Shown: positions 25,005-34,390 of the stretch, piece after piece
How positions within the stretch are numbered: the stretch's first letter is position 1
How the letters are laid out: the number at the start of each line of letters is the position of its first letter
NCBI RefSeq assembly: GCF_030014955.1
Contig: NZ_JAGRPV010000001.1
Coordinates: forward strand, 620,001-684,000
From: Cohnella hashimotonis
GTDB taxonomy: Bacteria; Bacillota; Bacilli; Paenibacillales; Paenibacillaceae
Length of the DNA stretch: 64,000 nucleotides
Reading direction: 5' to 3'
Notes under the pieces: model-generated
What the model saw: the letters and a program-made list of their open reading frames with translations, nothing else
Databases searched by the model: none
Told to the model about the DNA's origin: nothing
Translations under genes and position numbers: made by a program

Positions 25005-26819
25005 TCAGACCGCCTCATCCCCGGACCGCGTATCGTTTGCATCCGCCCGGCGGCCCGTCAGCGTCAGCACGACCTTCGTCCCGCGTCCGGGCTCGCTCTC
25101 CAGCCGAACGCCGCAGGGCTCCCCGTACTTGAGCCACAGCCGGTTATGCACGTTGCGGACGCCGATATGCCCGCTCGCCTCCGCGTTCCTGCTCGCGAGC
25201 GACGCCGTCAAGAGCGCCAAGCGATCCGGCTCGATGCCGACGCCGTTGTCTTCGACGGCGATCTCGAGCCGGCCGTCCGCGTTTTCCGAGGCGCAGATGA
25301 GCAGGACGCCGCCTCGGCCGCGTGGCTCTAGCCCGTGTCCGAGGGCGTTCTCGACGATCGGCTGGACGATCATCCGCGGCACGGGGATGTCCTGCAGCTC
25401 CTCCGGGCAGACGAGCTTGAACGTCAGCCTGCCGGGGAACCGGCCCTGGTGGATCTTGACGCAGGCCTCCGCGATTTTCAGCTCGTCCGCCAGACTCACC
25501 TCGTCCTTGCCTTTGATGCTGTAGCGCAGCATCGAGCTGAGCGCCGTCGTCATCTCGAAGATGTCCTGGTTCCCCTTTACGATGGCGATGCCTTTGATCG
25601 AATCCAGCGTGTTGCTCAGGAAGTGAGGGTTGATCTGGCTCTGCAGGTAGGCGTATTCGGCCCTCTGTTTCTCCAGATCGACCTGGTACAGCTTCGACGT
25701 CGCGTCTACGAGCTGCCCGGTCAGGTCGTTGATGCGTCCCATCATCGTGTTGAATTCGCTCGAGATGACCTCGATCTCCGCATACCCCTTCAGGTCCACC
25801 TTGTCGTGGAGCACCTCCAGATTGCCGCCCTTCAGCCGCTTCATGAACCGCATAAGCCGGGTCAGCGGCCTTAAAATATTGACCATGAGCATTGCGTAAG
25901 GGATCGAGACGACCAGCAGCGTGACGGCGAGCAGCCAATAGCTGGTCTTGCGCAGCCGCTCGAGCTCCTTCATTAGGTTGTGGATCGGGACGGCCGTCAC
26001 GATCTTGCCCGAGATCTCCGGCAGCGCGAACGTCTGGACGGCGTATTTCTTGCCGCCGATCTTCCGGACGGCCGCTTTGCCCGCTTCCGCCGCTTGGTTC
26101 TCATCGCCCTCGTCGCCGATCCCCATATTGTCGAGCATGCGCTCCCAATCGCCGCCGTTCGCGTAGATTACGCCTTTATCGTCCATCATGAAGAAGTTCG
26201 TGCCGGCCAGCCGAGGATAGCCTTCGAACGCCGAATGAATGGACTGGATGTCTAAGACGACCAGGATGTAACCGATCTTCTCGCCGTAGAACTGGGTGTC
26301 GCCCGAAGCGAAGATGTTCATGCCGAACAGCAGCTTGCCCTTGTCGAGCACCTTGTCCGGCGGGCTGTAGCCGCGGTAGTGCACGGTGCCGTCCCCGCCC
26401 GCCGTCGCCATCAGCTCCCGGATGCGCTGGGTTCTGCCCGCCAAGGACGTATAAGAGCCGGTGCGCCCGACCGCGACGATGTCGAGGATATCCTGGTTCG
26501 TATTGCGCGCGATGCTCATCAGGCTCTCGACCTTCTGCGACAGGTCGTACTGCTTGAGCTTGTCGGGCTCCAGCAGAAACTTCTGCAGGGTGGCGTCGTA
26601 GCCGAGGTTCATCATGAGCGCGGACACGTTGGCATAGTTGGCCGATACCCGCTGCTTGAGGATCGAGACGAGCTCCGTATTGTACTCGGTGTTCTGGCTG
26701 ATGACCGTCGCGCTGGACTGCTGGTACACGCGTACGATGACGAAAGGGATGATGGCGACGATGAGCGCGCCGATCAGGAGCACCTGCGTCCGGATGGACA
26801 GCCTGCCGAATGCGTTCAT
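25005..26819 (-). CDS. YesM-type membrane sensor histidine kinase
   Basis: 604 residues from ATG 26819, which overlaps the stop of the response-regulator gene as ATGA. The first membrane segment is VLLIGALIVAIIPFVIV, then an extracellular sensor domain, a second membrane segment (about 300-320), HAMP, and the His motif SQINPHFLSNTLDSIKG. The ATP site shows PIVENALGHGL and the GIEPDRL region. Gene order is regulator then kinase, opposite to the pair at 12547-15803. It should sense a ligand for the divergent importer at 28511. Confidence 0.93.
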   Translation of the reverse strand: MNAFGRLSIRTQVLLIGALIVAIIPFVIVRVYQQSSATVISQNTEYNTELVSILKQRVSANYANVSALMMNLGYDATLQKFLLEPDKLKQYDLSQKVESLMSIARNTNQDILDIVAVGRTGSYTSLAGRTQRIRELMATAGGDGTVHYRGYSPPDKVLDKGKLLFGMNIFASGDTQFYGEKIGYILVVLDIQSIHSAFEGYPRLAGTNFFMMDDKGVIYANGGDWERMLDNMGIGDEGDENQAAEAGKAAVRKIGGKKYAVQTFALPEISGKIVTAVPIHNLMKELERLRKTSYWLLAVTLLVVSIPYAMLMVNILRPLTRLMRFMKRLKGGNLEVLHDKVDLKGYAEIEVISSEFNTMMGRINDLTGQLVDATSKLYQVDLEKQRAEYAYLQSQINPHFLSNTLDSIKGIAIVKGNQDIFEMTTALSSMLRYSIKGKDEVSLADELKIAEACVKIHQGRFPGRLTFKLVCPEELQDIPVPRMIVQPIVENALGHGLEPRGRGGVLLICASENADGRLEIAVEDNGVGIEPDRLALLTASLASRNAEASGHIGVRNVHNRLWLKYGEPCGVRLESEPGRGTKVVLTLTGRRADANDTRSGDEAV

Positions 26820-28246
26820 GACCGCTCCCGGTATTGCGTCGGCGTCATTTTGCGGTATCGCTTGAAGATCCGGGTGAAGTAGAAATAATCGTGGAACCCG
26901 CACTTTTCCCCCACCTGATAGATGGACAGATCGGTATCCTCCAGCAGCTTGCAGGCGTATTCGATGCGCTGCCGCGAGATATGCTCCACGATCGTCTCGC
27001 CGACCTCGCGCTTGAACAACTGGCACAAATAATTCGGGCTCAAATAGAACTGCTCCGCCAGACTTTGGATCGAGAGCTCCTGGTTGAAGCGGTTGCGAAT
27101 GTAGAGGACGATCTCCTTCACCTTTTTGTGGGAGATCCCGGCTTCCGCCGCTTCGACGCCTTCCTCGAACGAATCCAGCGTCATCGCCGTCAGGTCGTCC
27201 ACCATCGCCTCCGCGGTGCCGTACCGGTAATAGAGCTGCTCGTAGCCTTCGAAAAAGCGACCGCTCGGCTTGGAGCCCTCCCGCGGGAACAGATACAGCA
27301 CCGACGTATAGAGCACGTACGCTTCCTTGATCGTGAGGGCGCCGTCGCGGAATCCCGCCTTGGCCGAATCCATGGCCGCGATGAAGCCCAGCCGGTCCTT
27401 GCGCTCGAGCGTCTTGGCGATCTCCCGGAGCCGCTCTTCGATCGGGCGCTCGACGGCAGCGGCGGCCGCCGGGTAGACGCCGGGCCGGCCCGTGGCGAAC
27501 ATGCCGTAGGCCGCGAGCGAAGCGGCTTCGAGAGCGGCGTCCAGCTCCGCGACGTCCGAGAGGGACGGGCCGACGCCGACGCCGAATTCGACCGGCCGTC
27601 CGGCGCCGCCGATCCCCTGGAGGAAAGCCGCCTTTCGGCGCTCCTCCATTAAATAACCGTGCCGCCTGCTGCTCATGGGGAACGACAGGCAGACGATGCC
27701 CGGCACGGCGGGCGGCGTATGCCGGCCTTGCACCACGACGGGGACGAGTGGCGTCCCGACCGATACCGGCATGCCGCTCTTATCCAAGAGTCGGCTGATC
27801 CGATCCAGGTCGCCCGAGCAGATGGCTTCGTAGAGCGCGTACGAATGGGAGGTCGGCGCTTTCTTTTCGCTCGATTCGAGATGCTGCGCGATCCGCGAGA
27901 GCATCCCGTGAATCTCGTCGATCTCGAAGGGCTTCAGGCAGTAGCCGAAGGTGCCGTAGTTGATCGCCTTTTGCGCGTAGGCGAACTCCGCGTGTCCGCT
28001 AAGCACGACGAACAGCGTGTCCGGAGAGACGGCTTTGCCCCGCTGGATCAGCTCCAGGCCGTTCATCGCCGGCATCTTGATGTCGGTGAAGACCAGCGTC
28101 GGGCGCAGCGCCTCGATCAGCGCCAGCGCCGCCTGTCCGTCCTCGGCGTCCCCGATCACCTCGAAGCCGTACTTGGCCCAGTCCACCGCCGCTTTGATGC
28201 CCTCCACGATCCATGGTTCGTCGTCGGCGATTATCGCTGTATGCAT
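26816..28246 (-). CDS. YesN-type response regulator with AraC DNA-binding domain
   Basis: 476 residues. Receiver with D55 as phospho-acceptor (VFTDIKMPAMNG), a divergent central part, and a C-terminal AraC domain ending FYFTRIFKRYRKMTPTQYRE. It is the first gene of the regulator-kinase pair and divergent from the importer at 28511; the 260-base gap between them should contain its binding sites, though I could not pick out a convincing repeat there. Confidence 0.93.
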   Translation of the reverse strand: MHTAIIADDEPWIVEGIKAAVDWAKYGFEVIGDAEDGQAALALIEALRPTLVFTDIKMPAMNGLELIQRGKAVSPDTLFVVLSGHAEFAYAQKAINYGTFGYCLKPFEIDEIHGMLSRIAQHLESSEKKAPTSHSYALYEAICSGDLDRISRLLDKSGMPVSVGTPLVPVVVQGRHTPPAVPGIVCLSFPMSSRRHGYLMEERRKAAFLQGIGGAGRPVEFGVGVGPSLSDVAELDAALEAASLAAYGMFATGRPGVYPAAAAAVERPIEERLREIAKTLERKDRLGFIAAMDSAKAGFRDGALTIKEAYVLYTSVLYLFPREGSKPSGRFFEGYEQLYYRYGTAEAMVDDLTAMTLDSFEEGVEAAEAGISHKKVKEIVLYIRNRFNQELSIQSLAEQFYLSPNYLCQLFKREVGETIVEHISRQRIEYACKLLEDTDLSIYQVGEKCGFHDYFYFTRIFKRYRKMTPTQYRERS

Positions 28247-28447
28247 GTTAGTCCTCCCGAATCGCTTTTTTGCTTTTTTGCTCGCTCCTGTTTAGGTTCA
28301 TCCTATCGGCTCCCGCAGGGCGCGGGTATGGACGATCTTACGTTCGATATGTCCGATCCTCCGAACCTGCAGCACCCTGTGCCGTCACGTATGTAAAGTC
28401 CACATCTTCGGCGTGAATCCTCTATACTCGGCCGCTTTTGCGCTCCT

Positions 28448-28474
28448 TATAATTTAGCATATAAAACGCTTACT
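28448..28474 (+). promoter_or_regulatory. -10 element and imperfect cre-like site before the third importer
   Basis: TATAAT lies at 28448-28453 with a poor -35, as expected for an activator-dependent promoter. Just downstream, TATAAAACGCTTACT (28460-28474) keeps the right part of a cre site (AANCGNWNNCW) but lacks the TG of the left half. Overlap with the transcription start would fit repression by CcpA. Confidence 0.4.
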
Positions 28475-28510
28475 TGGCGCCAAAGACAACATGGAAGGCG
28501 GGGGAGAGGG

Positions 28511-29452
28511 TTGGCCGATCCGACGACGGCCCGGGCTCCGAGGCGGAGCTTGGGCAAGACGATATTGCAGTACAAGTACTTCTATCTCATGGTGCTGCCG
28601 ATCCTGGTCTGGTACGCGCTCTTCAGCTACGGACCGATGTACGGCGTGACGCTGGCGTTCAAGACCTTTAACTACGGCAAGGGCATCCTGGGCAGTCCGT
28701 GGACGGGCTTGGACAATTTCAAGACGCTGCTGACCGATCCCGAGTTCCGCACGGCCTTTTTCAACACGATTGTCATCAGCGTCATGAAGCTGGTCATTCA
28801 CTTTCCCATGCCGATCGTCCTGGCGATCGTGCTGTACGAATTTTCCCGCAACAAGGCCCGGCGGTTTTTCCAGACGATCCTCACGTTTCCGCACTTCATC
28901 TCCTGGGTCGTGCTCGCTGGCATCGTCATGAACATCCTGAGCAAGGACGGCATTTACAACCAAATCGCGATGCTGTTCGGGGCCGACCCGAGCTCGCCGC
29001 TCGTGGACGAGAGGGCGTTCAGGCCGATCCTGTACATCACCCACGTCTGGCGGGAGATCGGCTGGGATTCGATCATCTATCTGGCGGCGCTGGCGGGCAT
29101 CAATCCCGAGCTGTTCGAGGCCGCGGAGGTGGACGGCGCCGGACGATTCCGCAGGCTGCTGAGCATCGCGTGGCCGGGCATCAAGAGCACCGTCTCCGTG
29201 CTGCTGATCCTTCACGTCGGGCAGATGCTGACGCAGGGAGCCAGCTTCGAGCAGATTTTTAACCTCTACAGCTCTCCGGTCTATTCCGTAGCGGACACGA
29301 TCGACACGTACATCTACCGGACGTCCTTCACCGTCGGCGGAGACTTCGGCTATATGACCGCGGTCGGCGTCGTCAAGTCGGTCATCAGCCTCGTGCTGCT
29401 GTGGGCGGCCAATACGTTCGCCAAGCGGATGGGGGAGCAGGGGCTCTATTAA
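28511..29452 (+). CDS. Sugar ABC transporter permease, LplB/YtcP-partner type
   Basis: 313 residues from TTG 28511 after GGGGGAGAGGG. The start LPILVWYALFSYGPMYGVTLAFK is the hallmark of the LplB branch of sugar permeases in Paenibacillaceae. The EAA loop is EAAEVDGAGRFRRLL. It pairs with the permease at 29478 and the binding protein at 30460. LplB/YtcP systems often import breakdown products of pectin, xylan or host glycans. Confidence 0.92.
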   Translation: MADPTTARAPRRSLGKTILQYKYFYLMVLPILVWYALFSYGPMYGVTLAFKTFNYGKGILGSPWTGLDNFKTLLTDPEFRTAFFNTIVISVMKLVIHFPMPIVLAIVLYEFSRNKARRFFQTILTFPHFISWVVLAGIVMNILSKDGIYNQIAMLFGADPSSPLVDERAFRPILYITHVWREIGWDSIIYLAALAGINPELFEAAEVDGAGRFRRLLSIAWPGIKSTVSVLLILHVGQMLTQGASFEQIFNLYSSPVYSVADTIDTYIYRTSFTVGGDFGYMTAVGVVKSVISLVLLWAANTFAKRMGEQGLY

Positions 29453-29477
29453 CGAAGACAGCATAGGAGGATCGCCC

Positions 29478-30377
29478 ATGAGCGCCAGCGCGGCCGCTGC
29501 GAAGAAAAAATGGAGTCCGTTCGATATCGGGGCGTTTATCGTCCTGGGGCTCCTAGCCGTCATTACTTTTTTTCCGTTCTACAACGTCCTGATCGTCTCG
29601 GTGGCCAAGTTCGAGGCGATCAGCAAGAGCGACTTCTACATTCTCCCGCTCTCGTTCGACCTGACCGCCTACAAGCTGCTGCTCGAGGACACGAAGTTCT
29701 GGACGTCGTTCCTGAACTCCGTTATCGTCACCGCCGCGGGCGTCGCGTTCAGCATGGCGATCTCCGTGGCGGGCGCGTATGCCTTGTCCAAGCGGGGCAT
29801 GCCGGGGCGCAATGCGATGCTGAGCCTTATCCTGTTCACCATGTTTTTCAACGGCGGCCTGATTCCGTTTTACCTGATCGTCAAGGACCTCGGTCTCGTC
29901 AATAACCTGCTGGTCATGATCGTCCCGGCCGGACTCAATACGTTTTACCTGATTATCATGAAAAATTACTTCGGCGGTATCCCGGAGAGCCTGGAGGAAT
30001 CGGCCAAGCTGGACGGGGCGAACGACCTGTACATTCTCTACAAGATCATCCTGCCGATCTCGGCGCCGTTCATGGCGACCTTCGCGCTCTTCTACGCGGT
30101 GGAGCGGTGGAACGAATGGTGGTACGCGCTCATCTTCATCAGCGACGCCTCGAAGGCCCCGCTGCAGATCTACCTGCGGGAAACGCTGATCACGTCCAAC
30201 TCCATGCTGAGCCTGATGGCCCAAACGCTGGCGGAGCAGCGGCAGTCCGCCAAGGTGTACGCGCCGGCGCTGCAGATGGCCGCGATCGTCGTCTCCAGCC
30301 TGCCGATCATCGCCGTCTATCCGTTCCTGCAGAAGCACTTCGACAAGGGCATCATGGTCGGCTCCATCAAAGGATAG
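29478..30377 (+). CDS. Sugar ABC transporter permease, YtcP type
   Basis: 299 residues, with GGAGG eight bases before ATG 29478. Key features are the FFPFYNVLIVSVA first segment, FFNGGLIPFYLIVKDLGL, the EAA-loop counterpart ESAKLDGANDLYI and the family-typical end HFDKGIMVGSIKG. It forms the channel with the LplB-type subunit. Confidence 0.93.
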   Translation: MSASAAAAKKKWSPFDIGAFIVLGLLAVITFFPFYNVLIVSVAKFEAISKSDFYILPLSFDLTAYKLLLEDTKFWTSFLNSVIVTAAGVAFSMAISVAGAYALSKRGMPGRNAMLSLILFTMFFNGGLIPFYLIVKDLGLVNNLLVMIVPAGLNTFYLIIMKNYFGGIPESLEESAKLDGANDLYILYKIILPISAPFMATFALFYAVERWNEWWYALIFISDASKAPLQIYLRETLITSNSMLSLMAQTLAEQRQSAKVYAPALQMAAIVVSSLPIIAVYPFLQKHFDKGIMVGSIKG

Positions 30378-30407
30378 GACCAACAAAGGACAGGGATAAG
30401 AAATTTT

Positions 30408-30436
30408 TTAACCATATAAAAATTTTATCCTATAAT
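30408..30436 (+). promoter_or_regulatory. Probable internal promoter before the binding-protein gene
   Basis: TTAACC (30408-30413) and a perfect TATAAT (30431-30436) are 17 bases apart in an AT-rich island. An AT hairpin (AAATTTTT/AAAAATTT) spans 30401-30424. A separate promoter would let the binding protein be made in excess over the permeases. Confidence 0.5.
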
Positions 30437-30459
30437 CGTCAAAGGGAGGATTCATTCGC

Positions 30460-32103
30460 ATGGTTAAAAAACTTACGGCAGTCGCGGCCGGTCTGGCGCT
30501 GTCCACGGCATTGCTCGCCGGCTGCGGAGGCAACGACAACAACGGCAACAATCAGGCCGCATCCCCCGCGGCATCGGGCTTCGCCGCGTCGCAAGGCGCT
30601 TCCGCCGCGGCGGACAATCCGTACAAGGATCCGATGGAGATCTCGGTCGCGTTCTGGGACGCGGACGCCGAGATCGCCAAGATCGCCAAGGACCCGATCG
30701 CGCAGGAAGTGCTCCAAAAATTCAATATTACGCTGAAGCCCGTCAACACGACATGGGACGACTACGCGCAAAAAATCCAGATGTGGGCGGCGTCGGACCA
30801 GCTGCCGGACATCTTCGCGATCGACGCGATCGGCACCCAGTATCAGCGCAAGTGGGTCGAGCAGGGCGTCGTCAAGGCGCTGCCGGACCTGGCCAAGTAC
30901 CCGAACCTCGCCGAATACTTCGAGGCGCCGGACATCAAGGGACTGAGCGTGGACGGCAAATATTATACGGTGCCGCGGAGAATGTTCCCGAGCGTCGATT
31001 GGAGCGCGCTCGACCGCGTCGTGCTGTATCGCTGGGACTTGGCCCAAAAGGCCGGCATTACGAAGGAGCCTGAGACTTGGGACGAGTTCGAGGCGATGCT
31101 CGAAGCGATCACGAAGGCGGACCCGGAAGGCAAGCGCATCGCGGGCCTCACGACGACGCAGAACAAGCTGATCGGCGGCCTGTTCTGGCTGTACGGCAAT
31201 CCCGTCGCCACGAGCGACGGCAGCGGCAGCGACTTCAAGTGGATCGAGGAGGACGGCAAGCTCGTGCCCGCGGTATTTTCCAAAAAGGCGCTGCCCGCGC
31301 TGCAGAACATGCGGGACATGTACGACAAGGGACTGATCGATCCGGACATCGCGCTCGCCAAGGGCTCCGATTCGTACGATAAATTCGTGTCCGGCAAGGC
31401 GGCGGCCCTGCTCAGCGGCGGCGGCTTCGTCAACTTCAACGGCGAGATCTACGAGAAGCGCTGGAAGACCGCATATCCGGATACGGACATCACGCAGAGC
31501 GTCAAGGTGCTGAAGCCGCTCGTCGGTCCCGACGGCGAGCGCGCGCACGCGGTCTTCAAGACGTATTGGTCGGAGAGCTACTTCAGCAGCAGGGTCGACG
31601 ACAAGAAGATGGACCGCATCATGGCGCTGTACGACTATATCCTGTCGCCCGAAGGCAAGGACCTGCTGATCTACGGCAAAGAAGGCGTGGACTACAAGGT
31701 CGAAGGCGGCAAAAAGGTTATGATCGAAACGGCCTCGCTGAACGAAAAGTACCCGGCTCGCAATTTCCTGCGGCAGCTGGTCGCCTACGAGACGTCCGAC
31801 AGCTACGACATGAACAATCCGCTCATCGCGAACGAGTCGATCCGCAAGGAAGCCGTCGATTATATCGATTGGGTGCTGAAAAACACGAAAGTGCCGGATT
31901 ACGACATACGTTTGACCTATATGTCTACGCCGACCAAGGATAAGTTCTCCGTGCTCGATCAGGACGACCTGCTTAAGGTCATGCTGTCCAAGGAGCCGGT
32001 CGAGAAGGCCTGGAACGATATCCTGAAAAGCTACAAGGCGAAGGGCCTCGACAAGATGATCGAGGAAGTGAACGCGAAGGCGAAGGAAGAAGGCATTCAG
32101 TAA
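30460..32103 (+). CDS. Sugar ABC transporter substrate-binding lipoprotein (LipO type)
   Basis: 547 residues; GGGAGG precedes ATG 30460. The signal ends LLAGC with lipid Cys at 22. The large size, the start MEISVAFWDADAEIAK and the later DIFAIDAIGTQYQRKW are typical of binding proteins paired with LplB/YtcP permeases. It captures oligosaccharides at the membrane for the permeases encoded just upstream. Hairpins follow the stop. Confidence 0.93.
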   Translation: MVKKLTAVAAGLALSTALLAGCGGNDNNGNNQAASPAASGFAASQGASAAADNPYKDPMEISVAFWDADAEIAKIAKDPIAQEVLQKFNITLKPVNTTWDDYAQKIQMWAASDQLPDIFAIDAIGTQYQRKWVEQGVVKALPDLAKYPNLAEYFEAPDIKGLSVDGKYYTVPRRMFPSVDWSALDRVVLYRWDLAQKAGITKEPETWDEFEAMLEAITKADPEGKRIAGLTTTQNKLIGGLFWLYGNPVATSDGSGSDFKWIEEDGKLVPAVFSKKALPALQNMRDMYDKGLIDPDIALAKGSDSYDKFVSGKAAALLSGGGFVNFNGEIYEKRWKTAYPDTDITQSVKVLKPLVGPDGERAHAVFKTYWSESYFSSRVDDKKMDRIMALYDYILSPEGKDLLIYGKEGVDYKVEGGKKVMIETASLNEKYPARNFLRQLVAYETSDSYDMNNPLIANESIRKEAVDYIDWVLKNTKVPDYDIRLTYMSTPTKDKFSVLDQDDLLKVMLSKEPVEKAWNDILKSYKAKGLDKMIEEVNAKAKEEGIQ

Positions 32104-32118
32104 CACCGTCTTTTATTC

Positions 32119-32200
32119 GCCGGGTCCTGCCGGACCCGGCACCCGATTTGAACAGCTTCCTGACAGCCGCTTGCGAGAGAGGGTCGTCCGGAAGCTGTTC
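32119..32200 (+). other. Two nested/serial hairpins between the binding-protein and beta-helix genes
   Basis: GCCGGGTCC (32119-32127) pairs with GGACCCGGC (32132-32140). GAACAGCTTCC (32150-32160) pairs exactly with GGAAGCTGTTC (32190-32200). Only short T-tracts follow. These may partly terminate or stabilise the abundant binding-protein message. Confidence 0.55.
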
Positions 32201-32237
32201 GTCTTTAACGCGCACCGAATCCAAAGGAGGAATATTC

Positions 32238-34265
32238 ATGAAAGCGCAATATTGGATGTACGGCCTCGTCATTCTTTTTGCTTGTCTCTTCGTGAACGGA
32301 ACGGCGCATGCGGACAACAAGACGTATTACGTAGATGCGGCGGCGGGCAGCGACGGCAATACCGGACTGTCGCAGACGGCCGCCTGGAAGTCGCTGACCA
32401 AAGTAAACGCAACGACGTTCGGACCGGGTGACAAGATTCTGCTGAAGGCCGGGGGAACGTGGACCGGCACGCTGCAGCCGCAAGGCTCCGGGACCGCCAG
32501 CAGCCGGATCGTGATAGACCGGTACGGCACGGGCGCGGATCCGCGGATCGACGGCCAGGGCGCGAACGCGGTCATCCGGCTCTACAACCAGGAATATTGG
32601 AGCATCGGCCATCTCGAGATTACGAATCAGACCGCGACGCAGGGGACGACGGCCCGCAGCGGCGTGCTTGTCATCGGCGAAGACTATCAAGCGGGCGCCT
32701 CGAGCGATATCGTCAATGTCGCCGTGCTTCACGACATTCACCTGCACGACTTGTATATCCACGACGTCAACGGTCTGCACACAAAGACAGTGTACGGCAG
32801 CGCGGGCATCAACGTCGTCGTGCGGGCCAGGTCCGACGGCTCGCCGAACCGCGTCACCAAGTTCGATCAGGTGCTGATCGAGAACAACAAGGTCGAGCGC
32901 GTCACCCGCACCGGGATCATGATCAACTCCGAATGGTACGACCGCGACCAGCAGGGCGGGGTCCGCAACCCGAACCGGCCGTGGACGCCCGCGACCGGGG
33001 TGGTCATCCGGGGCAACGAAGTGCTTCACGTGAGCGGCGACGGCATCGTCCCGCACGTGTCGACGGGCGCGCTCGTCGAGCGCAACCGCGTCGACGGCTA
33101 CAATGAGGCGCAGGTCGACTACAACGCCGGCATGTGGACGTACAACGGCGACTATACGGTCTTTCAGTACAACGAGGTGTCCGGCGGCAAGACGATTAAG
33201 GACGGCATGTCCTTCGACTTCGACAACGGCACGAAGGGACTCGTCTTCCAATACAATTACAGCCACGACAACGAGGGCGGCACGGTGCTCATCTGCCAGA
33301 ACGAGACGGGCGGCTCGGTGACGGACGGCATCTTCCGTTACAATATCAGCCAGAACGACAAGTACCAGATGATCACGGTGTGCAGCGGGGCCAATTACGG
33401 CAATATGCAGTTTTACAACAACGTGTTCTACGTCGGATCCGGCATCGCGAATAATCTGCTGGTGAATCAAGGCGGCAACGGCGCCGCGACGTTCAAGAAC
33501 AACATTTTCTACAATCTGGGCACGGGCGGCTATACGAAAAAAACAACCTGGACGTACGACAGCAACGTATTCTACGGCAACAATGTGCCGACGGCGAACG
33601 TTATTCCCGACGCCAACGCGATCACGTCCAATCCGCTGTTCGTCGGCCCGGGGAGCGGGACTGGGATCGATGCGCTGGACGGCTACAAGCTGCAGCCCGC
33701 CTCGCCGGCCATCGACCGCGGCATCGCCTTCGCGTCCAACGGAGGCAAGGACTTTTGGGGCAATGCGCTCTACGTTCAAAAGCCCGACCGCGGCGCGTTC
33801 GAGCATCCGGCGGTCGCGAACGCGGTGGCGGGTAAGACGCCGACCTCGGGCAGCTTCGTCAATAATGCCGCTTATGCGACGGACGGCGCGGCGGGGGACA
33901 AAAACTTGTACGCGGGACTGGATCAGGGATTGCAGTACCTGCAGATCGACCTGGGCGCGAGCTACGCCGTGAACCGCGTGAAGCTGTGGCGCTTCTACGA
34001 CAACCGGATCTACCGGGACGTCATCGTTCAACTGTCGACGACGGCCGACTTCTCCTCGGGCGTGACGACGGTGTTTAACAACGACGCGAACAACAGCGCC
34101 GGCAAGGGCGCGGGCACGGACGCCGAGTATGCCGAGACGGCGGCGGGCAAGGAGATCGTCTTTAATCCCGTGACGGCAAGGTACGTGCGGATCTGGTCGA
34201 ACGGCAGCAGCGTTAACGCGTGGAATCACTACGTGGAGACGCAGGTGTACGGCATTCCGCTCTAA
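32238..34265 (+). CDS. Secreted parallel beta-helix protein with C-terminal discoidin-like domain
   Basis: 675 residues from ATG 32238, preceded by AAAGGAGG. The signal peptide (YGLVILFACLFVNGTAHA) releases a mature protein starting KTYYVDAAAGSDGNTGLS, the common beginning of right-handed parallel beta-helix polysaccharide-active proteins. Residues about 40-520 form the helix repeats with asparagine ladders (FQYNEVSGG, FQYNYSHDNEGG, MQFYNNVFYVG). Residues about 555-675 form an F5/8 type C-like sugar-binding domain (LQIDLGASYAVNRVKLWRF). A polysaccharide lyase or hydrolase role, making fragments for the preceding importer, is likely; the catalytic residues cannot be assigned. Confidence 0.85.
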   Translation: MKAQYWMYGLVILFACLFVNGTAHADNKTYYVDAAAGSDGNTGLSQTAAWKSLTKVNATTFGPGDKILLKAGGTWTGTLQPQGSGTASSRIVIDRYGTGADPRIDGQGANAVIRLYNQEYWSIGHLEITNQTATQGTTARSGVLVIGEDYQAGASSDIVNVAVLHDIHLHDLYIHDVNGLHTKTVYGSAGINVVVRARSDGSPNRVTKFDQVLIENNKVERVTRTGIMINSEWYDRDQQGGVRNPNRPWTPATGVVIRGNEVLHVSGDGIVPHVSTGALVERNRVDGYNEAQVDYNAGMWTYNGDYTVFQYNEVSGGKTIKDGMSFDFDNGTKGLVFQYNYSHDNEGGTVLICQNETGGSVTDGIFRYNISQNDKYQMITVCSGANYGNMQFYNNVFYVGSGIANNLLVNQGGNGAATFKNNIFYNLGTGGYTKKTTWTYDSNVFYGNNVPTANVIPDANAITSNPLFVGPGSGTGIDALDGYKLQPASPAIDRGIAFASNGGKDFWGNALYVQKPDRGAFEHPAVANAVAGKTPTSGSFVNNAAYATDGAAGDKNLYAGLDQGLQYLQIDLGASYAVNRVKLWRFYDNRIYRDVIVQLSTTADFSSGVTTVFNNDANNSAGKGAGTDAEYAETAAGKEIVFNPVTARYVRIWSNGSSVNAWNHYVETQVYGIPL

Positions 34266-34289
34266 GCGCGGGATTAAGAGGCATGATGC

Positions 34290-34344
34290 AAAAAAAAGCG
34301 GCAGTCCCGGACGCGTTTTAATCGTCTTGGGCTGCCGCTTTTTT
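34290..34344. terminator. Bidirectional terminator between convergent genes
   Basis: A-run plus GCGGCAGTCCC (34298-34308) pairs with GGGCTGCCGC (34329-34338), followed by TTTTTT; the complementary A-run gives a T-run on the minus strand too. It separates the beta-helix gene from the convergent sulfatase remnant. Confidence 0.85.
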
Positions 34345-34390
34345 GGTCCTGCGGTCGACTAAGGATCGCCGAGCGCGGACACCGATTCAT

